DNA of 64,000 bases. It comes from Salinisphaera sp035690525. GTDB taxonomy: Bacteria > Pseudomonadota > Gammaproteobacteria > Nevskiales > Salinisphaeraceae. Both the position numbers and the translations under genes were made by a program. Below are positions 44,618 to 53,324 of this stretch, piece after piece. Below the pieces are notes generated by a model that was not told where the DNA came from, ran no database searches, and saw nothing but the letters and a program-made list of their open reading frames with translations. Each line of letters begins with the position of its first letter. The first letter of the stretch is position 1. Location of the stretch: positions 20,730 to 84,729 of the forward strand of contig NZ_DASSKM010000036.1 of assembly GCF_035690525.1 (NCBI RefSeq). Direction: 5' to 3'.

Positions 44618-46012
44618 ATGTCGGAAACGGTGGAAAACAGCAACGCGCCGAAGGTGTTCGTGGCCACCTGGGGCTGCCAGATGAACGAGTACGACTCGGC
44701 CAAGATGGTCGACGTGCTGGCCAAGAACCGCGGCGCGACGCGCGTGGCCGCGCCTGACGAGGCCGATATCATCCTGCTCAACACCTGCTCGATCCGGGAA
44801 AAGGCGCAAGAGAAAGTGTTCTCGCAGCTCGGCCGGTGGAAACCGTTGAAGGACGCCAATCCGAATCTGGTGATCGGCGTGGGCGGCTGCGTAGCTTCCC
44901 AGGAAGGCCATGCCATTCGCGAGCGCGCGCCGTTCGTGGACCTGGTGTTCGGCCCGCAGACGCTGCACCGGCTGCCGGCCATGCTGGACGACGTGGCCGA
45001 CAACGGCGCGGGCATCGTCGACATCGCTTTTCCCGAAATCGACAAGTTCGACCATATGCCGGCCGCGAAGGCCGAGGGCGCGACCGCGTTCGTCTCGATC
45101 ATGGAAGGCTGCTCGAAGTACTGCAGCTTTTGTGTGGTGCCGTATACCCGGGGCGAGGAGATCAGCCGGCCGTTCGACGACGTGATTCTGGAAATCGCCG
45201 AGCTGGCGGCGCAGGGCGTGAAGGAGATCACGCTGCTGGGCCAGAACGTCAACGGTTATCGCGGGCCGATGGAGGACGGCTCGATCTGCGATCTGGCGAT
45301 GCTGGTTGAGCTGGTGGCCGAGGTCGAGGGCATCGAGCGCATTCGCTATACCACCAGCCATCCGCTGGAATTTTCGGATGCGCTGATCGAAGCCTATGCC
45401 CGAGTGCCGAAGCTCGCCAACACTCTGCATTTGCCGGTGCAATCGGGCTCGAACGCGGTGCTCGAAGCGATGAATCGCGGCTACACGGTGGCGCACTTCA
45501 AGGAGCGCATCGCGCGGCTGCGCGAAGTCCGGCCCGACATCAGCCTGTCGACCGATATCATCGTCGGCCACCCGGGCGAGGGCGAGGCCGAATTCGAGGC
45601 GACCATGGATTTGGTCGAGGAGATCGGCTTCGACGCGGCGTTTTCCTTCGTCTACAGCAAGCGCCCCGGCACGCCGGCGGCCGACATGGCCGACGACGAG
45701 CCGCGCGAAGTCAAGAAAGCCCGTCTGGCGCGGCTGCAGTCGCGCATCGCCGGCTTCAACCGCGCCTACATGGCCGCCATGGTCGGCACCACCCAGCGCG
45801 TGCTGGTCGAGCGCGAATCCAAGCGCGGCGGGTCCCAGATGGCCGGGCGTACCGATTCCAACCGCTGGGTGAATTTCGAGGGCCATCCCCGCATGGTCGG
45901 GCATTTCGTCGAAATCGAAATCAGCGAGGCCTTGGATAATTCGCTGCGTGGCCGCATAAAGACGGCAGCACCGAGGGTCGACGAAGCCCCGAATCTGGCG
46001 GCGATCGGCTGA
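44618..46012 (+). CDS. miaB: tRNA-2-methylthio-N6-dimethylallyladenosine synthase MiaB
   Basis: 464 residues. The N-terminal UPF0004 domain has TWGCQMNEYDS, NTCSIREKAQEK and GGCVASQEG, the three-Cys second cluster; the radical-SAM site CSKYCSFCVVPYTRG follows, then the C-terminal TRAM domain (RVLVERESKRGGSQMAGRT). MiaB thiomethylates i6A37 of tRNAs reading UNN codons. ATG 44618 matches the family start; an open extension upstream is not conserved. It leads the conserved run miaB-phoH-ybeY-corC-lnt. Confidence 0.96.
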   Translation: MSETVENSNAPKVFVATWGCQMNEYDSAKMVDVLAKNRGATRVAAPDEADIILLNTCSIREKAQEKVFSQLGRWKPLKDANPNLVIGVGGCVASQEGHAIRERAPFVDLVFGPQTLHRLPAMLDDVADNGAGIVDIAFPEIDKFDHMPAAKAEGATAFVSIMEGCSKYCSFCVVPYTRGEEISRPFDDVILEIAELAAQGVKEITLLGQNVNGYRGPMEDGSICDLAMLVELVAEVEGIERIRYTTSHPLEFSDALIEAYARVPKLANTLHLPVQSGSNAVLEAMNRGYTVAHFKERIARLREVRPDISLSTDIIVGHPGEGEAEFEATMDLVEEIGFDAAFSFVYSKRPGTPAADMADDEPREVKKARLARLQSRIAGFNRAYMAAMVGTTQRVLVERESKRGGSQMAGRTDSNRWVNFEGHPRMVGHFVEIEISEALDNSLRGRIKTAAPRVDEAPNLAAIG

Positions 46013-46056
46013 AACACCTGGTCGCGCGAAGCACGAACCCACTACGCCGAGGCAAT

Positions 46057-47064
46057 TTGGCCGACACTACCCTAAGAAAGACGCTGCAGCTCGAGCCGCC
46101 CGATATGGAGCGGCTCGCGCAGTTGTGTGGACCGCAGGACGAGCATCTGCGTCTGATCGAAAAGACCCTGGACGTGGCCGTGCACAACCGCGGCCATCTG
46201 TTTCAGGTCGATGGGCCGGACGCCGCCGCCGAGGCCGCGATCGACACCCTCAACGAGCTTTACGCCGCGACCGCGGGCGGGCCGATCGCCACCGATCGGG
46301 TGCACGTCGTCGCGCGTACCGCGGAACAGGAGCGCAAGGACGCCGCGGCGCGCGAGCCGGGTGGCGACGACAAATCGCCCCGCGACGTGGTGATCAAGAC
46401 GCGCACCGGGCTCGTGCGCGGGCGCGGCCCGAATCAGCGCCGCTATCTGGCGCGCATGGCCGACAACGATCTGAATTTCGGCATCGGCCCGGCCGGCACC
46501 GGCAAGACCTATCTGGCCGTCGCGGCGGCGGTCGACGCGCTGGAATCCGAGCGCGTGCGGCGGCTGATGCTGGTGCGCCCGGCGGTTGAGGCCGGCGAGA
46601 ACCTCGGTTTTCTGCCGGGCGATCTGGCGCAGAAGATCGACCCGTACCTGCGACCGCTCTACGACGCGCTCTACGAGATGCTCGGTTTCGACCGGGTCGG
46701 CCGCCTGATCGAGCGTCAGGTGATCGAGGTGGCGCCGTTGGCCTATATGCGCGGACGTACGCTCAACGAGGCCTTCATCATCCTCGACGAGGCCCAGAAC
46801 ACCACCGTCGCGCAGATGAAGATGTTTCTTACCCGCATCGGCTTCGGCTCGACCGCGGTGGTCACCGGCGATATAACGCAGATCGACCTGCCGCCGTCCA
46901 AGCAGTCGGGTCTGTCGCACGCGGTCAAGCTGCTGTCCGGCGTCGACGGCATCAGCGTGACCCGGTTCGCCGGGCGCGACGTGGTGCGCCATCCGCTGGT
47001 CCAGCGCATCGTGGCCATCTACGAGCAGGATTCCGAAAACGAAGGCGAGGCCGGCCGGAGGTGA
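46057..47064 (+). CDS. ybeZ: PhoH-family ATPase (YbeZ)
   Basis: 335 residues from a TTG start. After an N-terminal KH-like region comes the PhoH domain: RNxxYLARMADND-type motif, Walker A GPAGTGKTYLAVAAAV, RPAVEAGENLGFLPGDL and Walker B FIILDEAQNTT, ending SGLSHAV. PhoH/YbeZ binds nucleotides and works with YbeY in RNA metabolism. The stop overlaps the ybeY start (GTGA), so they are translated together. Confidence 0.93.
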   Translation: MADTTLRKTLQLEPPDMERLAQLCGPQDEHLRLIEKTLDVAVHNRGHLFQVDGPDAAAEAAIDTLNELYAATAGGPIATDRVHVVARTAEQERKDAAAREPGGDDKSPRDVVIKTRTGLVRGRGPNQRRYLARMADNDLNFGIGPAGTGKTYLAVAAAVDALESERVRRLMLVRPAVEAGENLGFLPGDLAQKIDPYLRPLYDALYEMLGFDRVGRLIERQVIEVAPLAYMRGRTLNEAFIILDEAQNTTVAQMKMFLTRIGFGSTAVVTGDITQIDLPPSKQSGLSHAVKLLSGVDGISVTRFAGRDVVRHPLVQRIVAIYEQDSENEGEAGRR

Positions 47065-47522
47065 TCGATCTCACACTGGTGGTCGCGCCCGGCGTGGCCG
47101 CGGACTGCGACCGGCGGCAGCTTACCGACGCGCTCGCGGCGGTGCTGGACGAAGCGGGCGTCGAGCGCCGGGATGACGAGATTAGCGTGGATGTCCGGTT
47201 GGTCGATGAGGCGGAGTCCGCCGACCTCAACGGCCGGTTCCGCAACAAGCCGTATGCGACCAACGTGCTATCGTTTTCGGCCGGCGCGCGCCTGCCGGGT
47301 TTTTTCGCACTCGGCGACCTGGTGATCTGTATACCGGTGGTCGCCAGCCAAGCCGCCGAGCAGGGCAAGACCGTGGATGCGCATCTGCTGCATATGGTCG
47401 TTCACGGGGGCTTCCACTTGCTGGGCTTCGACCATATCGGCGACGATGAAGCCGAGATCATGGAAGCGGCCGAGCGCCGCGTCATGGCGCGGCTGGGCCA
47501 GGACGACCCGTACGCGGCATAA
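47061..47522 (+). CDS. ybeY: endoribonuclease YbeY
   Basis: 153 residues from a GTG start overlapping phoH. The zinc-binding site is intact: HMVVHGGFHLLGFDH with three His. RLVDEAESADLNGRFR and YATNVLSF are also conserved. YbeY takes part in 16S rRNA 3' maturation and ribosome quality control. Length matches the family. Confidence 0.95.
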   Translation: MIDLTLVVAPGVAADCDRRQLTDALAAVLDEAGVERRDDEISVDVRLVDEAESADLNGRFRNKPYATNVLSFSAGARLPGFFALGDLVICIPVVASQAAEQGKTVDAHLLHMVVHGGFHLLGFDHIGDDEAEIMEAAERRVMARLGQDDPYAA

Positions 47523-47595
47523 AGCCGCGACCGGCGGCTGCGGGCCGGCGACAACACAAGCACGAATCGAGGAGGCGGCTCGGGCCGCGTGAACC

Positions 47596-48450
47596 ATGAG
47601 CGACGAGGACGACAGCGACCAGTCTAGTCGGGGCTGGCTGCGCCAGATCGGAATGAGTCTGGCGGGTCCGCCACGCGATCGCGACGAGCTGATCGAGGTG
47701 CTGCGCGAGGCCCAGGAGAACGCGTTGCTCGATGTCGACGCCCTGTGGATGATGCAGGGCGTGCTCAAGGTTTCCGAGCTCCAGGTGCGCGACATCATGG
47801 TATCCAGATCCCAGATGGTGGTCATCGATTCCGGTGCCAATGCCGGGGAGATTCTGTCGGTGGCTACCGAATCCGGCCATTCGCGCTTTCCCGTGATCGG
47901 CGAATCGCGCGACGAGGTCGTGGGCATTCTGCTGGCCAAGGACATGCTCAGCCTGACCGAGATCGACGGCGGCGAGAGCGCCTTCGATCTCACCACCGTG
48001 CTGCGGCCGGCCGTCTACGTGCCGGAAGCCAAGCGCGTCAACGTGTTGCTCAAGGAGTTCAAGGCCTCGCGCAACCACATGGCGGTGGTCGTGGACGAAT
48101 ACGGCGGCGTCGCAGGGCTGGTGACCATCGAGGACGCGCTGGAGCAGATCGTCGGCGAAATCGACGACGAATACGACCAGGCCGAGGGCGCCAACATCCT
48201 GCGCCAGGAGAAGAACCGGTATCAGATGCGGGCGCTGACGCCGATCGACGAATTCAATCGCTATTTCGGCACCGATTTCTCCGACGACGAGTTCGATACC
48301 CTCGGCGGGCTGGTCATGCACGAGTTCGGTCATATGCCGGGGCGCGGCGAAACCACGACCATCGATCGTTTTCAATTCAACGTGCAGCGCGCCGACTCGC
48401 GTCGGATCCATCTGTTCCAGATGACGGTGTTGCCCGAGGCGCCCGAGTAG
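47596..48450 (+). CDS. corC: CorC/YbeX-type CBS-domain protein
   Basis: 284 residues. Paired CBS domains: VRDIMVSRSQMVVID with SRFPVIGESRDEVVGILLAKDML, and VYVPEAKRVNVLLKEF with HMAVVVDEYGGVAGLVTIED. The C-terminal CorC/HlyC domain has GRGETTTIDRFQFNV. E. coli CorC affects Mg/Co homeostasis and, with YbeY, ribosome metabolism. No membrane segments. Follows ybeY by 73 bases in the usual order. Confidence 0.92.
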   Translation: MSDEDDSDQSSRGWLRQIGMSLAGPPRDRDELIEVLREAQENALLDVDALWMMQGVLKVSELQVRDIMVSRSQMVVIDSGANAGEILSVATESGHSRFPVIGESRDEVVGILLAKDMLSLTEIDGGESAFDLTTVLRPAVYVPEAKRVNVLLKEFKASRNHMAVVVDEYGGVAGLVTIEDALEQIVGEIDDEYDQAEGANILRQEKNRYQMRALTPIDEFNRYFGTDFSDDEFDTLGGLVMHEFGHMPGRGETTTIDRFQFNVQRADSRRIHLFQMTVLPEAPE

Positions 48451-48483
48451 CCGAGGCGCCGGCCGGGCATGCTTCGTCGCGTC

Positions 48484-48756
48484 TTAGGGTCTGCTGCCGT
48501 TTCATACGGCCCCGCGTTGCGACCCAAAATCGTGTCAGCCAAGACGCAGGGCGCCGGCCGCAGTCATTCTGCGGTCAAGCCCTGCAACGCCGGATGGCGC
48601 GATTTTGGGCCGCAACCCAGAGGGCCGGCGGCTATTTTTCCGCAATCCAGCGTTGCAACTCGCTTATGTAGCTGGGCTACACTGCACTCGCTGCGCCTTG
48701 TCTTGCGAAAAAATAGCCGTCGGCGCGGCGTCGTATGAAACGGCAACAGGCCCTAG
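48484..48756. mobile_element. hairpin-rich element B with 25-base inverted ends
   Basis: About 273 bases. The left end (48484-48508, TTAGGGTCTGCTGCCGTTTC...) and the reversed right end (48756-48732, CTAGGGCCTGTTGCCGTTTC...) match at 22 of 25 positions. Inside are two long nested palindromes, GTTGCGACCCAAAATCG with CGATTTTGGGCCGCAAC, and CGGCTATTTTTCCGCAA with TTGCGAAAAAATAGCCG, plus a small CGCAG/CTGCG hairpin. No coding capacity. It lies between corC and lnt, and the lnt start codon (48735) is inside the right end. Confidence 0.75.
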
Positions 48757-50279
48757 TCGATCTGCTGCTGCCCGCCGTGCTCGGCGGGCTGGCGACACTC
48801 GGCTTTGCGCCGTGGAACCTGTATCCGCTGACGATCCTCGCGCTCGCGGGGATGATCGCGCTGTGGCGCGCGGTCGGGCCGGGGCGCGCGGCATGGCGCG
48901 GGTTCGTCTTCGGGCTGGTCCATTTCGCCACCGGCGTTTACTGGGTGTTCGCGGCCATGCACGAGCACGCCGGCGTCGGTGCGCCGCTGGCCGGGCTCGC
49001 CACCGCCGCGCTGGTGGGGTATCTCGCCTGTTATCCGGCGCTGGCGGGCGCTGTGGCCGGCGCGACCCGCCGGCTCGCGCTGACGCTCTGGGCCATCGTT
49101 GTGGTGCCGGCGGTCTGGTGTTTGGCCGAATTGCTGCGGGGTTGGTTGTTCTCTGGTTTCCCGTGGCTGTCGGTCGGCTATGTGACTGTTGCCGCGCCCC
49201 TGAACGGGCTGGCCCCGTTGGTCGGCGTGCACGGCCTTGGCATCGCGCTCGTGATGGCGGCGGGCACGCTGTGGCTGCTATACACCGGCACGCTGTTCGC
49301 GCGCGTGGTCGCGCTGGCGCTGGTGGCGATCCTGCCGGTGGCGATCTGGTTGGTGCCGGCGACCGCGCACTGGACGCGCCCGCTGCCCAAAACCCTGCGC
49401 GTGGCGGTGCTCCAGGGCAATATCGCCCCAGCGGACGAGCGGCGCTCGGCCATCGGCGAGACGCTGCGTCGCTATCGAGATATGACGCTGCGTAGCGACG
49501 CCGAACTCGTGATCTGGCCCAAAGCGGCCATTCCGGCTCCGGCTGCCCGGGTCGATCGCTACCTCGGACGGTTGAACGCCGCTCTCGCCAAACGCAAGCA
49601 GACCGTACTGGCCGAGCTGTTCTGGCCGACCGGCGACGGGCGCCATCGATATGACAGCGTGATAGCGCTCGGCCTCGGCGAAGGGCGCTACGACAAGCGC
49701 CACCTGATCCCGTTTGGCGAATACATGTCGGGCTTGGGCTGGCTGGGCGAAAGCCCGGCGCGGCCCGGCGGCGCGATCGGTCGTACGATCGCCGGTGCGA
49801 TCCGCCAGCCGCTGATTCGTAGCCACGGGGTGGCGCTGGGCGTCTCGATCGGCTTCGAGGACATGTTCGGGCGCGCTATACGGCGCGCGCTGCCGGGCGC
49901 GGGCATCCTGATCAACATCACCAACGACGGCCGGTTCGCCGGCACCGCCGCGCCGGCCCAGCACCTCGAGATCGCCCGCATGCGCGCACTCGAATCGGGC
50001 CGTCCGCTCGTGCGCGCCGCCCATGCCGGCACCAGCGCGGTGATCGGCTTCAACGGGCGGGTCTATCACCGGGCGGCGGCCGGCCAGGCTGCGCGCCTGG
50101 TTGCACCGGTCGTACCGCGGCGCGGCCTCACGCCCTATATGGCGTATGGCGACGCGCCGCTGTGGTGGGCGAGCGCGGCGATCGTGGCGCTGGCGCTACT
50201 CGGCGCCGCCGGGCTGCGATGGCGAGTTTATGGGCATGGGCGCCGGGCCGGCCCCAAAACCCGAAATGCCGAGCCATAA
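48735..50279 (+). CDS. apolipoprotein N-acyltransferase homologue with degenerate active site
   Basis: 514 residues in the normal lnt position. Membrane helices fill residues 1-210, then the nitrilase-like domain: VLQGNIAPADE, YDKRHLIPFGEY, NITNDGRF, LEIARMRALE. The E. coli catalytic triad is Glu267-Lys335-Cys387. Here the Glu position is Lys263 (VIWPKAAIP, codon AAA), Lys is kept (Lys321), and the Cys position is Gly373 (VSIGFEDMF, codon GGC). Such a protein should not form the acyl-thioester, so N-acylation by this copy is doubtful. The first seven codons lie in the inverted end of element B and no clear ribosome site is seen. It may have another function or partner, or another lnt may exist elsewhere. 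Confidence 0.85.
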   Translation: MKRQQALVDLLLPAVLGGLATLGFAPWNLYPLTILALAGMIALWRAVGPGRAAWRGFVFGLVHFATGVYWVFAAMHEHAGVGAPLAGLATAALVGYLACYPALAGAVAGATRRLALTLWAIVVVPAVWCLAELLRGWLFSGFPWLSVGYVTVAAPLNGLAPLVGVHGLGIALVMAAGTLWLLYTGTLFARVVALALVAILPVAIWLVPATAHWTRPLPKTLRVAVLQGNIAPADERRSAIGETLRRYRDMTLRSDAELVIWPKAAIPAPAARVDRYLGRLNAALAKRKQTVLAELFWPTGDGRHRYDSVIALGLGEGRYDKRHLIPFGEYMSGLGWLGESPARPGGAIGRTIAGAIRQPLIRSHGVALGVSIGFEDMFGRAIRRALPGAGILINITNDGRFAGTAAPAQHLEIARMRALESGRPLVRAAHAGTSAVIGFNGRVYHRAAAGQAARLVAPVVPRRGLTPYMAYGDAPLWWASAAIVALALLGAAGLRWRVYGHGRRAGPKTRNAEP

Positions 50280-50330
50280 GCCGGTATTAAAGCGAACACC
50301 GGGCGGGGCTCGGCATCTATTCAGGCTTTT

Positions 50331-52538
50331 TCAACCTGACGAGGCGATCGGACTCGGCGGCATGTCGAGCAGCCGAGTGATCTGGTCCAGCGGCAACGCT
50401 CGGCTGAAATGATACCCCTGGGCCAGAAAGCAGTCGTAGCCCAGCAGCGTTTGCATCTCGGCCTCGGTTTCGACGCCTTCGGCGAGTGGCTCGAGATCGA
50501 GATTATGGGCCATCCGTGCGACGTTTTTGACCAGTTCGCCGGCGCGCGCGGATTGGCCCATGCCTTGAATGAAGCTGCGGTCGATTTTCAGCCGATGGAC
50601 CGGGATACGTCGTATATAGCTGAGACTGGAATAGCCGGTACCGAAGTCGTCGATCGCCAGCCGTACACCCATGGTCTCCAGTATGCACAACGTGCTTTCG
50701 GCCTTGTCGTGCTCGGCCATGAGCACGCTTTCGGTCATTTCGATTTCCAGCGCGGCCGGGGGCAGGCGGTGGCGATCGAGCAGGGCCGCGACCTGGGCGG
50801 CGAAATCCCGCTCGCGCAACTGCACGGCCGACACATTAACCGCCATGGTCAGCGCTTCGTGGCCATTGTGTCGCAACATGGCCAGATCGGCGCAGGCGCG
50901 CGCCAGGGCCCAGGCGCCGATTGGGCGAATCAGCCCGGATGCCTCGGCCACCGGAATGAAATCGGCCGGACTGCGATAGGCTTTCGCCGCGGTCGGCCAG
51001 CGTAGGAGCGCTTCCAGACCCACCACGGTGTTGTGCCGCATATCGACCTGCGGCTGGTAATGAACTTCGAATTCGTCGTCGACCAGCGCTTTTTGCAGCG
51101 CGATCTGGATTTCCGCCTTTTGCCGAAAGCCGGCTTCCATATCAGCATTGAACCAGGCGATGTCGTGGCCGCCGTTGCGCTTGGCCATGTACATGGTCAG
51201 ATCGGCGCGTTTGAGCAGGGTTTCGGCGTCGTCGCCGTGGTCAGGGTAAAGCGCGATGCCGATACTGCATTGGGCGGTAAACGCCTGGCCCGCCACCACG
51301 ACCGGCTCCTTGAAAGCGCTTTGCAGGCGCCGCGCCAGATCCGACAGGGTTTCGGTCAGGTCCGCACCGACGGTGACCAATACGAATTCGTCGCCCCCGA
51401 CCCGGGCCAGCGTATCGGCGTCGCGGACCCGGTTGCGCAGACGGGCCGCCAGCGTTTTCAGGTAGTGATCACCGATGTCGTGTCCGCCGATATCGTTGAT
51501 CTGCTTGAAATCATCTAAATCCAGGTACATAACGGCGACCTCGTCGCCCGTGTCCCGGGCGGCGGCGATCGCGCCCTGTAGTTGCCGGCGCAGTGAATCG
51601 TGGTTCGGCAATCCGGTGAGCGCGTCGTGGTGGGCGCGGTGCACGAGCGTTTCTTCGAGCGCCTTGTGCTCGGTGACATCCTTGACTATACCGATCCAGT
51701 TTTGCATCGTTCCGGCCGGTTCCATGACCGGTGTCATCTGGACTTCCAGCCACAGCGACTGGCCATCGCCAGCCTGGGCGGCGATCAGCGCCTGGGCGTT
51801 GCGGCCGGCTTCCAGGGTTGAAATCATGCGGGCCGCGTCACGCGCACCCTCGGCCGTGAACAAGTGCGACAACGGCTGCTCGAGAAGCTCGTCGCGCGTA
51901 TTCCCGCTAAAATGCTCCATAGCCGCGTTCAGGTAGACGATTGGATAATCAGCCGCCTGTGCCGAGCAGATGAACATGCCGTTGTGACTGGATTCGATCG
52001 CCTGGTTGCGCAGTTCGAGCGTGCGCCGATCGTGGCGCTGTTCGGTGACATCGCGCACGACCAGAAGCCAGGCTGGCTGGTCTCGCCATTGCAGAATATG
52101 AACCGATAGCTCGACTTCGATCGATTGCCCATCGTGGGTCACGTGATGCCATAGGCCCGCGCCGCGCTGGTCGGGCCCCCAGCCCTTCCGGCGGGCGTCG
52201 GCGTCCTCGAGCTCGGCGACCGGCTCGATATCGCGCAGGGTCATGGTCAGGAATTCGGACCTTTCGAAGCCATAGCATTGCCGCGCCGTGGCATTGATCT
52301 CGAGAAATTGCAGGCTGTCCCGGGCCACGACGAACATGGGCAGCGGGTTATGGTCGAAAAGCTCTCGATAGAGCGTTGCTTCAGAAGCCTCGAGCCGCTG
52401 GTATGCGGCTTCAAGTTTGGTATTCCTGTTATACAGCTCCAATGTCGCTTTTTCGGCGATTGCCTCGGCTTCAAGTCGCGCGGCCCGTTCGCGTTCGGCG
52501 CGCTGCCGCAAGCGTTGCAATTCGGATTCGGTAACCAT
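50331..52538 (-). CDS. PAS-PAS-GGDEF-EAL cyclic-di-GMP protein
   Basis: 735 residues, reading leftward from ATG 52538. An N-terminal coiled coil (RQRAERERAARLEAEAIAEK) leads into two PAS regions (about 55-175 and 180-300). The GGDEF domain keeps GGDEF and an upstream inhibitory RDAD site five residues before it. The EAL domain keeps GLEALLRW, NVSAVQL, EMTESVL, DDFGTGYSS, KIDRSF and EGVETEAE, so both synthesis and hydrolysis of c-di-GMP look possible. No membrane segment. The gene follows the H-NOX gene by 7 bases, the classic arrangement for NO-controlled c-di-GMP signalling. Confidence 0.92.
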   Translation of the reverse strand: MVTESELQRLRQRAERERAARLEAEAIAEKATLELYNRNTKLEAAYQRLEASEATLYRELFDHNPLPMFVVARDSLQFLEINATARQCYGFERSEFLTMTLRDIEPVAELEDADARRKGWGPDQRGAGLWHHVTHDGQSIEVELSVHILQWRDQPAWLLVVRDVTEQRHDRRTLELRNQAIESSHNGMFICSAQAADYPIVYLNAAMEHFSGNTRDELLEQPLSHLFTAEGARDAARMISTLEAGRNAQALIAAQAGDGQSLWLEVQMTPVMEPAGTMQNWIGIVKDVTEHKALEETLVHRAHHDALTGLPNHDSLRRQLQGAIAAARDTGDEVAVMYLDLDDFKQINDIGGHDIGDHYLKTLAARLRNRVRDADTLARVGGDEFVLVTVGADLTETLSDLARRLQSAFKEPVVVAGQAFTAQCSIGIALYPDHGDDAETLLKRADLTMYMAKRNGGHDIAWFNADMEAGFRQKAEIQIALQKALVDDEFEVHYQPQVDMRHNTVVGLEALLRWPTAAKAYRSPADFIPVAEASGLIRPIGAWALARACADLAMLRHNGHEALTMAVNVSAVQLRERDFAAQVAALLDRHRLPPAALEIEMTESVLMAEHDKAESTLCILETMGVRLAIDDFGTGYSSLSYIRRIPVHRLKIDRSFIQGMGQSARAGELVKNVARMAHNLDLEPLAEGVETEAEMQTLLGYDCFLAQGYHFSRALPLDQITRLLDMPPSPIASSG

Positions 52539-52545
52539 GCCGGGC

Positions 52546-53081
52546 CTACGCAAAACGCAGTTCGAACCGACAGCGGGCGCCGTGGTCTTCGATGCACTCC
52601 GGGTGCGCGATCGAAACCCGCTCCTGATAGTAGTCTGCCAGCCCCTGCATCAGGCCCTCGGCGAGCCCGCACAGTGGCCGGTGCGAGCGATAGATCACGG
52701 TCATGCCGGCGTCGCCGTGGTCGGTGCAGACAAAATCCGGCGGGCGGGCATCGGCATAGAGCTTGCGCGCCTCGGGATGGATAACCCGATCCAGGCGCGG
52801 TAGAAACGTACGAATCGAATCATGGGTTTGAAATAATGCGGATAACGCTTGAAGAAATGGCCGATCGCGCGTCGGCCCATCCAGCACGTGACTTGTCTTG
52901 GGCTGTGGCCCAGCGCCTTGGCTGTGGCGGCGATCAGCGCCCGCATTTCCGTTTCGGGATAATTGCCCAGCGCGGTGTAGCCGCGATCGATGCCGGCGTC
53001 TTCAAGCAACTGGTCCCAAGCCGCGTCGCCCAAGTGTTCGCTGACCACGTCTTCGACGACATTGAACAATACTCCTTTCAC
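52546..53081 (-). pseudogene. H-NOX heme NO-sensor, frame broken by one missing base
   Basis: Read leftward from GTG 53081: frame one gives VKGVLFNVVEDVVSEHLGD...WMGRRAIGHFFKRYPHYF, the standard H-NOX opening. At a run of three T (52833-52831) the homology moves to another frame, QTHDSIRTFLPRLDRVIHPE..., ending at 52546. Adding one T joins them into 178 residues with His102 (heme ligand) and Tyr131-x-Ser133-x-Arg135 (heme-propionate motif), exactly the family's numbering. As given, translation would end at 52701 after the break. Either a recent mutation or a sequencing error. Operon partner is the GGDEF-EAL gene; leuS diverges 243 bases away. Confidence 0.88.
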
Positions 53082-53324
53082 GCCGATAGCCCCTCTATTT
53101 CGAGTATTGACTGATAATATCGGCCAAACCGTACCGTAAGTTGACCCATTGCAGCCATTGCGCCGGTCGAGCATTCAAAAAAGTGATGCGTGAGCTGTCG
53201 ATGGCGTAATGCGTTGTTGCAACGCCGTATTGCCTAAAAACCCCGGGAAAACGCAGCGCGGGGCGGACAGGCGCGGTTCGAGCCATTACACTTGCGCGGC
53301 CGTTGCAACCGATTCATAGGACCG

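Noticed and set aside
48469..48738. Plus-strand frame across element B
   Set aside because: It spans palindromic non-coding DNA, and its translation changes character at the inverted ends; better explained by the repeat element.
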